Of a stretch of DNA of 36,192 nucleotides, positions 15,470 through 23,465 are shown piece by piece. Made by a program: the position numbers and the translations under genes. Below the pieces are notes generated by a model. The model was given only the letters and a program-made list of their open reading frames with translations, was not told where the DNA came from and made no database searches. Position 1 is the stretch's first letter, and each line of letters starts with the position of its first letter. This DNA comes from Opitutia bacterium (GTDB taxonomy: Bacteria; Verrucomicrobiota; Verrucomicrobiia; Opitutales; Opitutaceae). The DNA is taken from positions 1-36,192 of the forward strand of contig JACQFT010000038.1 in assembly GCA_016199925.1 (NCBI GenBank), in the 5' to 3' direction.

Positions 15470-15937
15470 GTGAGCGTCGAAGCCTCCCGCGAAAAATTCA
15501 AAACCAGCCTGACCCAGAAGGGCCTTCGCGTGACCAGCCAGCGACTGGCCATCTTTGAGGCGGCCTTCGCGCGCAAGGAGCATTTCACCGCCGAACAGCT
15601 CCTCAAGCATGCCAAGGCCATCGACGACTCGGTCTCGCGCGCGACCGTCTATCGCACACTGCCGCTGATGGTCGAGAGTCACGTGCTGCGCGAAGTCGAC
15701 ATCGGCAGCGGTGAGAAATTCTATCTGCCCGACACCGGCGCGAACACTCAGGTCGCCCAGGTCGTCTGCGTCGACTGCGACAAGATTTTCGAGATCAGCG
15801 CGCCGTTCATGGAATGGTATGGCAGCACGGTTTCGCTGAAGCTCGGCCTCAAACCCGTCTCGCAGCGCCTCCAGGTCAGCGCGCAGTGCATGGCGTTTCG
15901 CCAGCACGACCGTTGCCCGAACCACGCCAAGAATTAG
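15470..15937 (+). CDS. Fur-family transcriptional regulator with altered metal site
   Basis: A 155-residue Fur-family protein. The winged-helix N-terminus is well conserved ('GLRVTSQRLAIFEAAF', 'HFTAEQLL', 'VSRATVYRTLPLMVES'). The dimerisation half keeps one structural CxxC (C100/C103 in 'VVCVDCDKIFE') and later cysteines C140 and C149. The regulatory ligands are missing. Where Fur has F-E-L and HHDH before the first CxxC, this protein has 'FYLPDTGANTQVAQVVC', and the later histidine before 'RLxxxG' is Q132 ('SQRL'). Metal-dependent sensing is therefore doubtful. The start is the GTG at 15470, as no in-frame ATG gives a sensible N-terminus. It heads an operon with a TPR protein (1-base gap) and an epimerase. 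Confidence 0.85.
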   Translation: MSVEASREKFKTSLTQKGLRVTSQRLAIFEAAFARKEHFTAEQLLKHAKAIDDSVSRATVYRTLPLMVESHVLREVDIGSGEKFYLPDTGANTQVAQVVCVDCDKIFEISAPFMEWYGSTVSLKLGLKPVSQRLQVSAQCMAFRQHDRCPNHAKN

Positions 15938-15938
15938 C

Positions 15939-16313
15939 ATGGCCAAGACCACGAAACACGATCCCGCCTATGAGATCGCTTTCTACGAGCGCGTGCTGCG
16001 CCGTTGCCCGGATTATGTCGAGGTCGTGGAGCTGCTCGGCGGCCTCTACACCAAGACCGGCCGTATCGCCGCCGGCCTGCGCATGGACCGCAAGCTCGTG
16101 CGCCTGCAGCCGGCGAACCCGACCGCGCACTACAACCTGGCGTGCAGCCTCGCGCTGAGCCAGAAGCGCACCGATGCGCTGCGCGCCCTCCGCGCCGCCA
16201 TCACGCTCGGCTACTCCGACCGCGACTGGATGGAACAGGACCCGGACCTCGAAAGCCTCAAGGGCGACCCGGAGTTCGAAATGCTCCTCGGCAAACTGAA
16301 GCCGCAGAGCTGA
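15939..16313 (+). CDS. Small TPR-repeat protein
   Basis: A 124-residue cytosolic protein composed mainly of two to three tetratricopeptide-like helical pairs. 'AYEIAFYERVLRRCPDYVEV' then 'LGGLYTKTGRIAAGLRMDRK' and 'TAHYNLACSLALSQKRTDAL' fit the TPR pattern. The end 'DPDLESLKGDPEFEMLLGKL' is the common tail of TPR proteins in which the last helix pair follows a D-L-x-x-L-x-x-D-P-x-F motif. It probably mediates protein-protein contacts; the partner is unknown. It lies between the fur-like gene (1 base) and the epimerase (5 bases), so the three are surely co-transcribed. Confidence 0.85.
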   Translation: MAKTTKHDPAYEIAFYERVLRRCPDYVEVVELLGGLYTKTGRIAAGLRMDRKLVRLQPANPTAHYNLACSLALSQKRTDALRALRAAITLGYSDRDWMEQDPDLESLKGDPEFEMLLGKLKPQS

Positions 16314-16318
16314 CCGCC

Positions 16319-17290
16319 GTGGCCACCTACCTCGTCACCGGAGCCGCCGGGTTCATCGCCGCGCGCACCGCCGAAATGTTGCTCGACGCCGGGCACACCG
16401 TCGTCGGCGTCGACAATCTCAACGACTACTACGACGTGCGCGTGAAACAGCACCGGCTGGCGCGACTCACGACGCGACCGAATTTCACCTTCGTGCGGCT
16501 CGACATCGAGCAGATGGCGGCGTTGGAGCCGCTGTTCGCGCGCCACCGCTTCGACGCCGTGCTGAACCTCGCGGCGCGCGCCGGCGTGCGCTACAGCATC
16601 CGGAATCCGCATGTCTATCTGACGACAAACATCAACGGCACGGTAAACATCCTCGAGTTGATGCACCGGCACGGCGTGCAGAAACACGTCATGGCGTCGT
16701 CGTCCTCGCTCTACGCCGGCCAAGCGATGCCCTTCACCGAGGACCTGCCGGTCAATGCGCCCGTGTCGCCTTACGCCGCCTCGAAGAAAGCGGCCGAGAT
16801 GATGGCCTACACCTACCATCACCTCTATCAGATCGATTCGTCCGTGCTGCGTTTCTTCACCGTCTACGGCCCCGCGGGCCGGCCGGACATGAGCCCGTTC
16901 CGCTTCACGAAGTGGATCGACGAAGGCGTGCCGCTCGAGCTCTTCGGCGACGGCACACAGGCGCGCGACTTCACCTACGTCGACGACATCGCCCGCGGCA
17001 CCATCGCGGCGCTCAAGCCGCTTGGATATGAAATCATCAACCTCGGCGGCGGCCGCGATCCGGTGATGCTGACGACGCTTATCGAGAAGCTGGAAACCCT
17101 TCTCGGCAAAAAAGCACGCTGCGACCGAAAGCCGTTTCATGTCGCCGACGTCAAGGCAACCTGGGCCGACATCACGAAGGCGAAGCGCCTGCTCGACTGG
17201 CAGCCCGAAGTCGGCCTCGACGAAGGTTTGCAGCGCAGCGTGGCATGGTATCGCGAGAACAAGAGCTGGCTGAAAGACGTGAAGCTGTGA
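16319..17290 (+). CDS. NAD-dependent epimerase/dehydratase, UDP-glucuronate 4-epimerase-like
   Basis: A 323-residue extended SDR sugar-nucleotide enzyme. The Rossmann motif is 'LVTGAAGFIAARTAEMLL', with the third glycine of GxxGxxG replaced by alanine. 'GVDNLNDYYDVRVKQHRLARL' is characteristic of UDP-glucuronate/UDP-galacturonate 4-epimerases (CapI/GAE type). The catalytic set is S in 'MASSSSLYAG' and 'YAASK' with Y and K. 'FTVYGPAGRPDMSPFRF' and 'DFTYVDDIARG' are also family-typical. It would provide UDP-galacturonate or a related sugar for surface polysaccharides. The start is the GTG at 16319, five bases after the TPR gene. Exact substrate is inferred. Confidence 0.88.
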   Translation: MATYLVTGAAGFIAARTAEMLLDAGHTVVGVDNLNDYYDVRVKQHRLARLTTRPNFTFVRLDIEQMAALEPLFARHRFDAVLNLAARAGVRYSIRNPHVYLTTNINGTVNILELMHRHGVQKHVMASSSSLYAGQAMPFTEDLPVNAPVSPYAASKKAAEMMAYTYHHLYQIDSSVLRFFTVYGPAGRPDMSPFRFTKWIDEGVPLELFGDGTQARDFTYVDDIARGTIAALKPLGYEIINLGGGRDPVMLTTLIEKLETLLGKKARCDRKPFHVADVKATWADITKAKRLLDWQPEVGLDEGLQRSVAWYRENKSWLKDVKL

Positions 17291-17329
17291 GCGCGGTCGT
17301 TCGAGAGCGCCGGTTGGCTTGAGACAAAC

Positions 17330-17395
17330 GTAGGGGCCGACGCTCGTCGGCGCGCCGTCGGTCGCTTGCGGCACGGCCACCAGGGCCGGCCCCAC
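17330..17395. repeat. Palindromic repeat between convergent genes
   Basis: GTAGGGGCC at the left and GGCCCCAC at the right form near-complementary outer arms. Inside the left arm GCCGACG-CT-CGTCGGC is a perfect 7-bp hairpin. It lies between the 3' ends of the epimerase and M23 genes and could act as a transcript end for both. Confidence 0.5.
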
Positions 17396-17403
17396 ATTCG
17401 AAT

Positions 17404-18417
17404 TCACCGCACGCCGAAGACCTGCTGGAGCATCGTCTCCAGGTCCGAGCCGGGAAGGTAGCCGCCGCGATGCGGGCGCACGAGCGACCGGCACCGATGG
17501 GCGCGCACGACGGCAGAATCAGCCCACACGATCTGCGGCACGTTCAGACGCATCCCCGCGACCTGTGCCGGCGTGAGCGGCGTCCACGCGAACGGAATGC
17601 CGGTGGCGTTGCACTCGATCTCCCAACCGCCGACGAAGCCCGCCGGCCGCGGTTTCCGCAGGAGCGACGGATAGCGTTCGATAAAATCGGGCACCCGGCT
17701 CGTCGCGATACGCACGCGCACCGCCGGTTGCAGCCGCCCGAAGTATTGCCGGATATTGTCCACCCGCCGCGCCCGCCACTCGCGCAGAAAATCGAGCGGG
17801 TCGATGCCCATCAGATTCATCCCGTTCCACTCGCCGTGTTCGTTCGCCGTGCCGAACCGTTTGGTGAGATACCACGCTTGGAAGTTCACCGTGGCGACGA
17901 GGCCGATCTCGAAATGCAGGTGCGCGCGCTCGCGCGGAATCGGCGAGCCTCCGGCGCTGAGGCCCATCGTGGCGATGACCTGGCCGTGCCGGACCGGCGC
18001 GCCGACACGGAGGCCCGGCTCGATGCGGCTCAGGTGCGCATAGAGCGTGTAGACGGCGGGCTGCGAATCGGGATGTTCGAGCACGATGTAGCGGCCGTAG
18101 TTGCTCTCGCCCGGGTGCGGATTCACGTAGCGCACGACGCCGTCCATCGCCGCGAAAATCTGGTCAGTCGGCTCGCCGCGGCGGTCGCGGGAAACGGATT
18201 TGAGGTCGAGTCCCTCGTGAAACTGCGCGCCGCCGCTGCGCACGCAGCCGAAGAGGCCCGACTCGGGATCGCCCGACACCGTCGGCTGGATGAAACTCCC
18301 GATGCCGCGACCCTGCGCCCAGGCGGGATTCGGCGTGGGCCAGACGATTTCGAGCCGTTGCGCGCGGGCGGCGGACGCCAGCACGAGAAGAGAAAAGACG
18401 AGGAGGGCGCGGCGCAC
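17404..18417 (-). CDS. Exported M23-family (LytM) metallopeptidase
   Basis: A 337-residue protein with a signal peptide ('RRALLVFSLLVLASAARA', cleavage near residue 19). The LytM zinc peptidase domain spans roughly 60-180. H67 and D71 in 'QFHEGLDLK' and the HxH of 'RAHLHFEIG' (H166/H168) are the zinc and catalytic residues, with H128 in 'YTLYAHLS'. All are present, so it is probably an active murein endopeptidase or an envelope-localised relative. The C-terminal 150 residues have no domain I recognise. It is last in the minus-strand set hemW/lipoprotein/M23, starting four bases after the lipoprotein stop. Confidence 0.88.
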   Translation of the reverse strand: MRRALLVFSLLVLASAARAQRLEIVWPTPNPAWAQGRGIGSFIQPTVSGDPESGLFGCVRSGGAQFHEGLDLKSVSRDRRGEPTDQIFAAMDGVVRYVNPHPGESNYGRYIVLEHPDSQPAVYTLYAHLSRIEPGLRVGAPVRHGQVIATMGLSAGGSPIPRERAHLHFEIGLVATVNFQAWYLTKRFGTANEHGEWNGMNLMGIDPLDFLREWRARRVDNIRQYFGRLQPAVRVRIATSRVPDFIERYPSLLRKPRPAGFVGGWEIECNATGIPFAWTPLTPAQVAGMRLNVPQIVWADSAVVRAHRCRSLVRPHRGGYLPGSDLETMLQQVFGVR

Positions 18418-18421
18418 GCGG

Positions 18422-18934
18422 CTACGTGGATTTCTTTTTCTGGCTCGCGAGGACGATGTCCACCGCCGTCCGCTTCAGGCGCGCGACGAGGCCGGGCAGG
18501 TCGGCGTCGGGCAGCTCGACGAAGACCAGGATATTGCCGTCGCCCATCGCGCGCTCGATCCGGCGCGCGCCGACGAGTTTGTCGTTGAGCGAAAGCACGA
18601 GGCGGCGGCCGACGCTCGCGACCGAGAGCCGGTAGAGATCGCGCGAGGCGGCGGGCGTGAGCTGAAAGAGCAGGCACTGGCCGAGGTCAACCTGCGTCAC
18701 CTCGGCGTTGACGATGTCGTATTCGACGAAGACCGGCTTCGGGCCGACGTTGATGGCCACGCCGCTCTGCGGCAACTGCACCGCGAGGCCGGCCTCGGCG
18801 GGCTTGGTCTCGAGATAAAATCGCGCGACCAGCGGCGCGTAGTCCGCGGGCACGGCCGGCGCCGATTGGCAACCGCCCAGCCACAGCGCCGCGGCGGCGG
18901 CAAACGCGAGCGGGGCGAGGCGGCGGCGGTTCAT
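18422..18934 (-). CDS. Lipoprotein with SecD P1-like domain
   Basis: A 170-residue lipoprotein: signal peptide ending in lipobox 'LWLGGC' (C22). The body, 'LFQLTPAASRDLYRLSVASVG' then 'RRLVLSLNDKLVGARRIERA' and 'GDGNILVFVELPDADLPGLV', follows the pattern of the SecD/SecF periplasmic head ('...VGkrlAivlDgkvvsaPvi...G...I.g...eeA..La'). I infer a stand-alone SecDF-P1-like fold without the transporter membrane part. Function is unknown. Its ATG overlaps the hemW stop (ATGA), and the M23 gene follows after four bases, so translation is coupled. Confidence 0.7.
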   Translation of the reverse strand: MNRRRLAPLAFAAAAALWLGGCQSAPAVPADYAPLVARFYLETKPAEAGLAVQLPQSGVAINVGPKPVFVEYDIVNAEVTQVDLGQCLLFQLTPAASRDLYRLSVASVGRRLVLSLNDKLVGARRIERAMGDGNILVFVELPDADLPGLVARLKRTAVDIVLASQKKKST

Positions 18935-20124
18935 GGGGCGGCAGCATTTGCCGGCTCGGCGAAAGCCTCAAGGATTTCCGCGCCGACCGCGTCGGCGAGC
19001 AATCGCCCGCGCGGGGTCAGGCTGAGTTGTCCCTCGGGCGTCGCGACCGCAAGCCCCTCGAGCAGGAGCTGCGGGAAAAAATTCTGCGCCTGCTTCCAGC
19101 GCGGTGTCGGGAAACGCCGCTGGAGTCTCGGCACGGAAACGCCGTCGTTCATCCGCAGGCCGAAGATCACGCTGTCGGCCGCGAGCAAGTCGTTCGTCAA
19201 CTCCGCGCGGTCGCTCATCGCGCGGCGGCCAGCGGCGGTTTCAGCGAGCCACAGCTCGAGATTCGCCGGATTGCTGCTGCGCCAGCCGCCGAACTGCGAC
19301 GCAGCCGACGGCCCGAGCCCCACCCACTCGTGCATGTTCCAGGTGTTGAGATTGTGCCGGCAGGTGTGGCCGGCGCGCGCGAAGTTCGAGACTTCGTATT
19401 GCGCGTAGCCGGCGGCGGCGAGCAGCTCCCACGTGCGGAGATAGAAATCGGCCTCCTTGTTCGCGTCGAGCTTCACCTTGCCCTGCGAGAGTTTCACCCA
19501 CAGCGCCGTGTCCTCCTCGAAGGTCAGGCAATATGTCGAGAGATGGTCCGGCGCGAGCCGCACGGCCTCGGTGACGTCGGTGCGCCACTCCTCGTCGCTC
19601 TGGTTCGGCAGGGCGAACATCAGGTCAAGATTCACGCTCGCGAAATCCTGCGCGCGGATGAGTTCGTAGGCGCGGTAGGCCTGCGCCGCCGTGTGCTGGC
19701 GGCCGAGCGCATCGAGCAACCCGGGCTGAAAACTCTGCACGCCGAGGGAAAGGCGCGTGACGCCGAGCTCCTTGAGCACCCGCAGGCGGTCGGCGGTCAC
19801 GGTCGCCGGCGCGAGTTCGACGCTCCACTCGGCCGGCGTGCCGCCGCAGTGCACGAGCATCGTTTCGCCGAGAAGCGCCAGCTCGCGCGGCCGCAACAGC
19901 CCCGGCGTGCCGCCGCCCCAGAACGCTGTCGCCACGCGGCGACCGTCCCAATCGACCAACCGCGCCTCGGCGGCGACGGACTCCAGATAGCGCGCCACGG
20001 CATCACCTTGCGGCACCGTCTGGTAGAACGCGCAGAAATCGCACGTCGTCGCGCAGAACGGCACATGCACATAGAGGCCGAGCGGCGGCTCCGCTTTTTC
20101 TTGCGCTGTAGGGAACTGGACCAT
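18931..20124 (-). CDS. hemW: Radical SAM heme chaperone HemW
   Basis: A 397-residue radical-SAM protein of the HemW (formerly HemN-like) family, thought to deliver heme to respiratory enzymes. The cluster motif CxxxCxxC is C24/C28/C31 in 'HVPFCATTCDFCAF', with the HemW-type Phe before the last cysteine. 'FWGGGTPGLL', 'LGVTRLSLGVQSF', 'VNLDLMFALPNQS', 'DHLSTYCLTFEEDTAL' and 'QYEVSNFARAGHTCRHN' are all family blocks; the RHN element favours HemW. The start is the ATG at 20124 ('MVQFPTAQEKAEPP'); the track start adds 21 residues that overlap the divergent gene's leader. It overlaps the downstream lipoprotein gene by four bases. Confidence 0.92.
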   Translation of the reverse strand: MVQFPTAQEKAEPPLGLYVHVPFCATTCDFCAFYQTVPQGDAVARYLESVAAEARLVDWDGRRVATAFWGGGTPGLLRPRELALLGETMLVHCGGTPAEWSVELAPATVTADRLRVLKELGVTRLSLGVQSFQPGLLDALGRQHTAAQAYRAYELIRAQDFASVNLDLMFALPNQSDEEWRTDVTEAVRLAPDHLSTYCLTFEEDTALWVKLSQGKVKLDANKEADFYLRTWELLAAAGYAQYEVSNFARAGHTCRHNLNTWNMHEWVGLGPSAASQFGGWRSSNPANLELWLAETAAGRRAMSDRAELTNDLLAADSVIFGLRMNDGVSVPRLQRRFPTPRWKQAQNFFPQLLLEGLAVATPEGQLSLTPRGRLLADAVGAEILEAFAEPANAAAP

Positions 20125-20186
20125 TATGAACGCGTCATTATTTGCGGCCAGCCAACGGACTACGGGGCCGGCGACCACTTCACCCA

Positions 20187-21107
20187 ATGCACAAGACTAC
20201 ACTCCCTCACGCGAGCAGAATTTTCCCGGCGCTCGCCGCGCTCACCGCCCTGCTGTTTTTCAGCGGCTGCGCGAGCATGACGATCACGAACCTCACCCCC
20301 GACAAAGTGCCGGCCAATCCGTCCCAAATCTACACGATCACCGCCAGCTTCCACACCGACAACTCCAACATCGCGCCCGCCAGCATCAAGCCCCGCATCA
20401 TCATCGACGGCTCGAGTTATCCGATGACGAAGAGCACCGTCGGCGGCGACATCTGGGAGTTCGACTACCAACTCCCCACCGGGCGCACCGTCGGCTCCTA
20501 CTATTTCCTCGTCGACTACGCCTCAAAGGTCGGCCAAGGCGTCGGCCCCACCATCGAGGCCAGCAGCGAACTGCAGACGATCCGCATCGAAGGCCGCTAC
20601 GTGCTGCGGCCCGAAGCGACCCGCGCTCCCATGGGCGCACGCGTCAGCGTGCTCGGCGCCGGCTTCACGCCGCAGGACGTGGTTTATTTCGAGACCACGC
20701 CCACGCGCACCGTCTTCGAGTCGCCCAGCTCGCTCAGTTTCTTCGTGCCCGCCGTCGAGGCCGGAAAAAATTACCGGCTACACATCGGCGGCGGGGGCGG
20801 CGATCTCGCCGTCGGCTCGTTCCGGGTCGACGCGATCAGTTTCGACGTGTCGCCGTCGTCGCTCCGCCTCCGCAGCGGCGAACAGCAGGCGCTCACGTTC
20901 ACCATTCCGAATCCCGCGCCCGCGGGCGGCATGCTGATCGACGTGACGACTGACGCTCCCGAGTCGATCGTAATGCCCGAGGTGATGGTGCCGGCCGGCC
21001 AGACCAGCGTCACCGTCGCGATCCAAGGCGGCAAACCTGGCAGCGGCTCGCTCTTCTTCAAGAGCAGCGCCGGCGAAAGCTCCGTGCCCGTCACGGTCAC
21101 GAAGTAA
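20187..21107 (+). CDS. Lipoprotein with IPT/TIG-like and Ig-like domains
   Basis: A 306-residue exported protein. The signal peptide 'FPALAALTALLFFSGCAS' has C29 as a lipidation site. The segment 'PMGARVSVLGAGFTPQDVVYF' to 'LSFFVPAVEAGKNYRLHI' looks like an IPT/TIG beta-sandwich. The last 85 residues ('SPSSLRLRSGEQQALTFTIP' to 'GESSVPVTVTK') form another Ig-like sandwich of the kind seen in surface proteins. A structural or ligand-binding role at the cell surface is inferred; there is no enzyme motif. The start is the ATG at 20187, placing the signal peptide at the N-terminus. It is divergent from hemW (62 bases) and followed by a terminator-like hairpin. Confidence 0.75.
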   Translation: MHKTTLPHASRIFPALAALTALLFFSGCASMTITNLTPDKVPANPSQIYTITASFHTDNSNIAPASIKPRIIIDGSSYPMTKSTVGGDIWEFDYQLPTGRTVGSYYFLVDYASKVGQGVGPTIEASSELQTIRIEGRYVLRPEATRAPMGARVSVLGAGFTPQDVVYFETTPTRTVFESPSSLSFFVPAVEAGKNYRLHIGGGGGDLAVGSFRVDAISFDVSPSSLRLRSGEQQALTFTIPNPAPAGGMLIDVTTDAPESIVMPEVMVPAGQTSVTVAIQGGKPGSGSLFFKSSAGESSVPVTVTK

Positions 21108-21134
21108 CGGCCCGAACGCTCTCCTCCGCTTCTC

Positions 21135-21156
21135 GGCGCGCCCGTCACGGCGCGCC
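21135..21156 (+). terminator. Hairpin GGCGCGCC-CGTCAC-GGCGCGCC
   Basis: An 8-bp perfect GC stem 28 bases after the lipoprotein stop, followed by CGTTTG. The T-run is short, but the stem sequence is nearly that of the clearer terminator before rimO, so it is probably a terminator in this genome. Confidence 0.6.
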
Positions 21157-21183
21157 CGTTTGATCCCGGCGGGTTCAATATCT

Positions 21184-21197
21184 CGAAGCTAGCTTCG
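21184..21197. repeat. Perfect 14-base palindrome
   Basis: CGAAGCTAGCTTCG lies 17 bases before REP-like copy 2. It echoes the CGGAGCAAGCTCCG palindromes flanking copy 1, so palindromes may be a regular companion of these repeats. Confidence 0.4.
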
Positions 21198-21213
21198 GCT
21201 CGGTTGGACGGTT

Positions 21214-21275
21214 GTGGGAGCGTGCTGGCACGCGACTCAGTGTGGCGGGCGAGTCGCGACCGAGATCGCTCCCAC
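21214..21275. repeat. REP-like inverted repeat, copy 2
   Basis: A 62-base copy of the same family as 616-677: GTGGGAGCGTGCTGGCACGCGACT at the left and GTCGCGAC...CGCTCCCAC at the right. It lies between the 3' ends of two convergent genes. Confidence 0.75.
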
Positions 21276-21566
21276 GACGTCGGCAAGCAGCCGTCCGGAC
21301 CGCACGTCTCGTGGCTTGCTCCGAGGAGCTTTATTTCGGCCCGCCGCGAAGGAGCAGAACTGCGGAGCGGAGATTCGTTTCTCCGGCGATCTTCAACGCC
21401 GTGGGGCCCGCCCTCCAGGCTGACTGCGGACGGTTTGTTTTCCGCGGGTCGCCTGCGCCCAGTGTGCCCGAGCTGACGTTTCGCCGGTTCCTCCGGAAAT
21501 CCTCGGCGGGCCGCGGGGATCGCTCGTCCGGCTTGCCAGCGGAAGACGCTCTCGGGAAAAAGAGTG
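21276..21566. other. Intergenic stretch without a convincing gene
   Basis: About 290 bases between REP copy 2 and the stop of the C25-like gene. ORFs here on both strands have no protein-like composition. GCTCC-GA-GGAGC near 21317 is a small hairpin. I see nothing else I can name; it may contain decayed repeat sequence. Confidence 0.5.
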
Positions 21567-23465
21567 TCAGCGTCTCGCGCGAGCCTCGATCGCTCGGTTT
21601 CCGCGGCGCAGCCGCTGCCGGCCGAGCAGCGCCGCGACGATGAGCAGGGTGAACGGCCAGCTCGGCGCGCCGCCGCCGCCTTTGCCGGCTGGCGCGGCGG
21701 CGGGAGCGACAACCGGGCCGGTCGGCGTCGCGGGCGGAGCCGCAGGCGCCGCGGCGGACTGCCCCCGAAACGCGCCCTGGCTCGCGGTGAAGTAGGTGCC
21801 GCTGGCGCTCGTCTCGAGGGCGACAGCCCGGACCATGTAATGGTGCTCCGCCGTGCCCGCCGGGTCGGTGAACTCTGTGGCCGTCACGAGCGCACCGGTC
21901 ACGCGCGTGTAGTCGCCCTCGGCGGTGTTGGCCCGGTAAACGTGATAGCCCCGCACCGGGTCGGGCGACGCCGCCCATTGGAGCTGCGCGCCTGCCGGCA
22001 CCATCGTCACGGCCAGGGCCGACGGCGGGGCGATCACGCCCATCCGCAAGGTGGGGTCGCCCATGAGCGCGATGTGCACGCCGCGGGTCTGCCGGTTCGC
22101 GTGGTTGGTGTAGAGGGTGTCGTTGTTTTGACTGAGGCGGATGCCGGCCCCCACTGTTTCGCCCATCGCCATCCGGTGAAAATACAAATGCGGCCGGCCC
22201 GACCAGGCGGCCGTGAGTCCGTAGTCGGGCGCGGCCAACGCGGCCCGCATCAGGTTGTCGGTGCGGTCCCATTCGACAAACCAACTGCCGAAGAGCAGGT
22301 AGAAAGTTCCTTTGGCCCGCAGGTTCACGAAATCCGAAGACCACACCTCGAAACCCGTGCCGTGCGTGCCGAGTCCGGCCATGGTCGTCGGGCTGCCGCC
22401 GCCGGCGCCGAACACCCAGAGATAGTCCCTCGCCGCGAGCCGGGTCATCCAGTTGTTTTCCGCCGGCGCGTCGGTGTTCACCAACTCGGTGTTCTGGTGC
22501 CCGAAGAAGGTCGAAAACGCGCGGAACGCGCTCGCCGAATTCGCCAGGTTGGCCTGCCGTCCGAACGTGTCGGCGATGAGCCCGCGCCGCGCGGGGCGGA
22601 CGACGGCGTGGCGGTAGTCGTGGTCCTTGAACAGATATTGCTGGAGCAAGACTTCCTCGGCGGCGAAACGAGTGTTCGTGTCGGTGCCGGGCATATTGGA
22701 AAAATCCACGCGCCCGACCTCCAGCTCGAGGTTCGACGGAAACGTGCTCGGATCGAAAAGGCCGTCGTTGTTCGCGTCCGCCCACACGCCGTCCATGTCG
22801 CCGTAGAATCCGTCGCAGGCCAGCGGGCGGCCGCCATGCCCGTCCACGCTGAGGTTGCCCGAGCGGGCGATGGGAATACGGCCGAGCAGAAACACCGCGC
22901 GGGTGTTGGCGGGATCGGCGCGGTATTGCGCGCGGATCGCGTCGCGCACCTGGGTCGGCGTGGCGGTGCGCGCCGCGCTGAGCTGGGTGACACTCCAGCC
23001 GTCGCCGATGAGATCGCGGCGGAGCGTTTGGATTTCCTCCGCCAAGACGGCGGTGAGCGCGCTGTCCACGACGAGCAGGACGCGCCCGCGGCGGTCGACC
23101 AAAGGCGCGTTCACGCCCGCGACGAGATAGCCGTAGCCGGTCACGTCGGCGCGCTTGACGATCTGGTATTCGTAGAGCGTGCCTTCCACGACGTTGTCGT
23201 CGGTGAACGACGTCGCATTGCCGGGCAACGCCGTCCCCGGTCCCCATGCGGCGTCGGGGACGGCCTTGCGGTGGACGGTGAAGCTCGTCGCCGGGGTCGC
23301 ATCGAGCGGCCAGGTGAGGACGATCTGCGCCGGATTCGCGCGCACGGTGGCGCTCGCCTGCACGGCGTATTCCCAGGTCGGGTCCAGGGCCCAGGCCCGC
23401 GCGGCGAGCAGGGCGAACCATCCGGTGCAGGCAATTCGCGGAGACCAACTGGCGGCGTAGTTCAT
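21567..23465 (-). CDS. Exported gingipain-like (C25 fold) protein with C-terminal sorting signal
   Basis: A 632-residue exported protein. A signal peptide ends near 'ARAWALD'. A fibronectin-like domain follows ('QIVLTWPLDATPATSFTVHR'), then from about residue 125 a caspase/gingipain-like fold ('GRVLLVVDSALTAVLAEEIQ', 'AVFLLGRIPIA', 'GLTAAWSGRPHLYFHRMAMG' and 'HIALMGDPTLRM', typical of C25). A second Fn3-like domain ('PSALAVTMVPAGAQLQWAAS') follows. Where C25 proteases have His-Gly and a catalytic cysteine, this has 'VFGAGGGS' and 'LLFGSWFVEWD', so it is probably inactive as a cysteine protease. The C-terminus is a Pro/Ala linker, 'GGGGAPSWPF', one hydrophobic helix and an Arg-rich tail, like a sortase-type processing signal. 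Confidence 0.75.
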   Translation of the reverse strand: MNYAASWSPRIACTGWFALLAARAWALDPTWEYAVQASATVRANPAQIVLTWPLDATPATSFTVHRKAVPDAAWGPGTALPGNATSFTDDNVVEGTLYEYQIVKRADVTGYGYLVAGVNAPLVDRRGRVLLVVDSALTAVLAEEIQTLRRDLIGDGWSVTQLSAARTATPTQVRDAIRAQYRADPANTRAVFLLGRIPIARSGNLSVDGHGGRPLACDGFYGDMDGVWADANNDGLFDPSTFPSNLELEVGRVDFSNMPGTDTNTRFAAEEVLLQQYLFKDHDYRHAVVRPARRGLIADTFGRQANLANSASAFRAFSTFFGHQNTELVNTDAPAENNWMTRLAARDYLWVFGAGGGSPTTMAGLGTHGTGFEVWSSDFVNLRAKGTFYLLFGSWFVEWDRTDNLMRAALAAPDYGLTAAWSGRPHLYFHRMAMGETVGAGIRLSQNNDTLYTNHANRQTRGVHIALMGDPTLRMGVIAPPSALAVTMVPAGAQLQWAASPDPVRGYHVYRANTAEGDYTRVTGALVTATEFTDPAGTAEHHYMVRAVALETSASGTYFTASQGAFRGQSAAAPAAPPATPTGPVVAPAAAPAGKGGGGAPSWPFTLLIVAALLGRQRLRRGNRAIEARARR

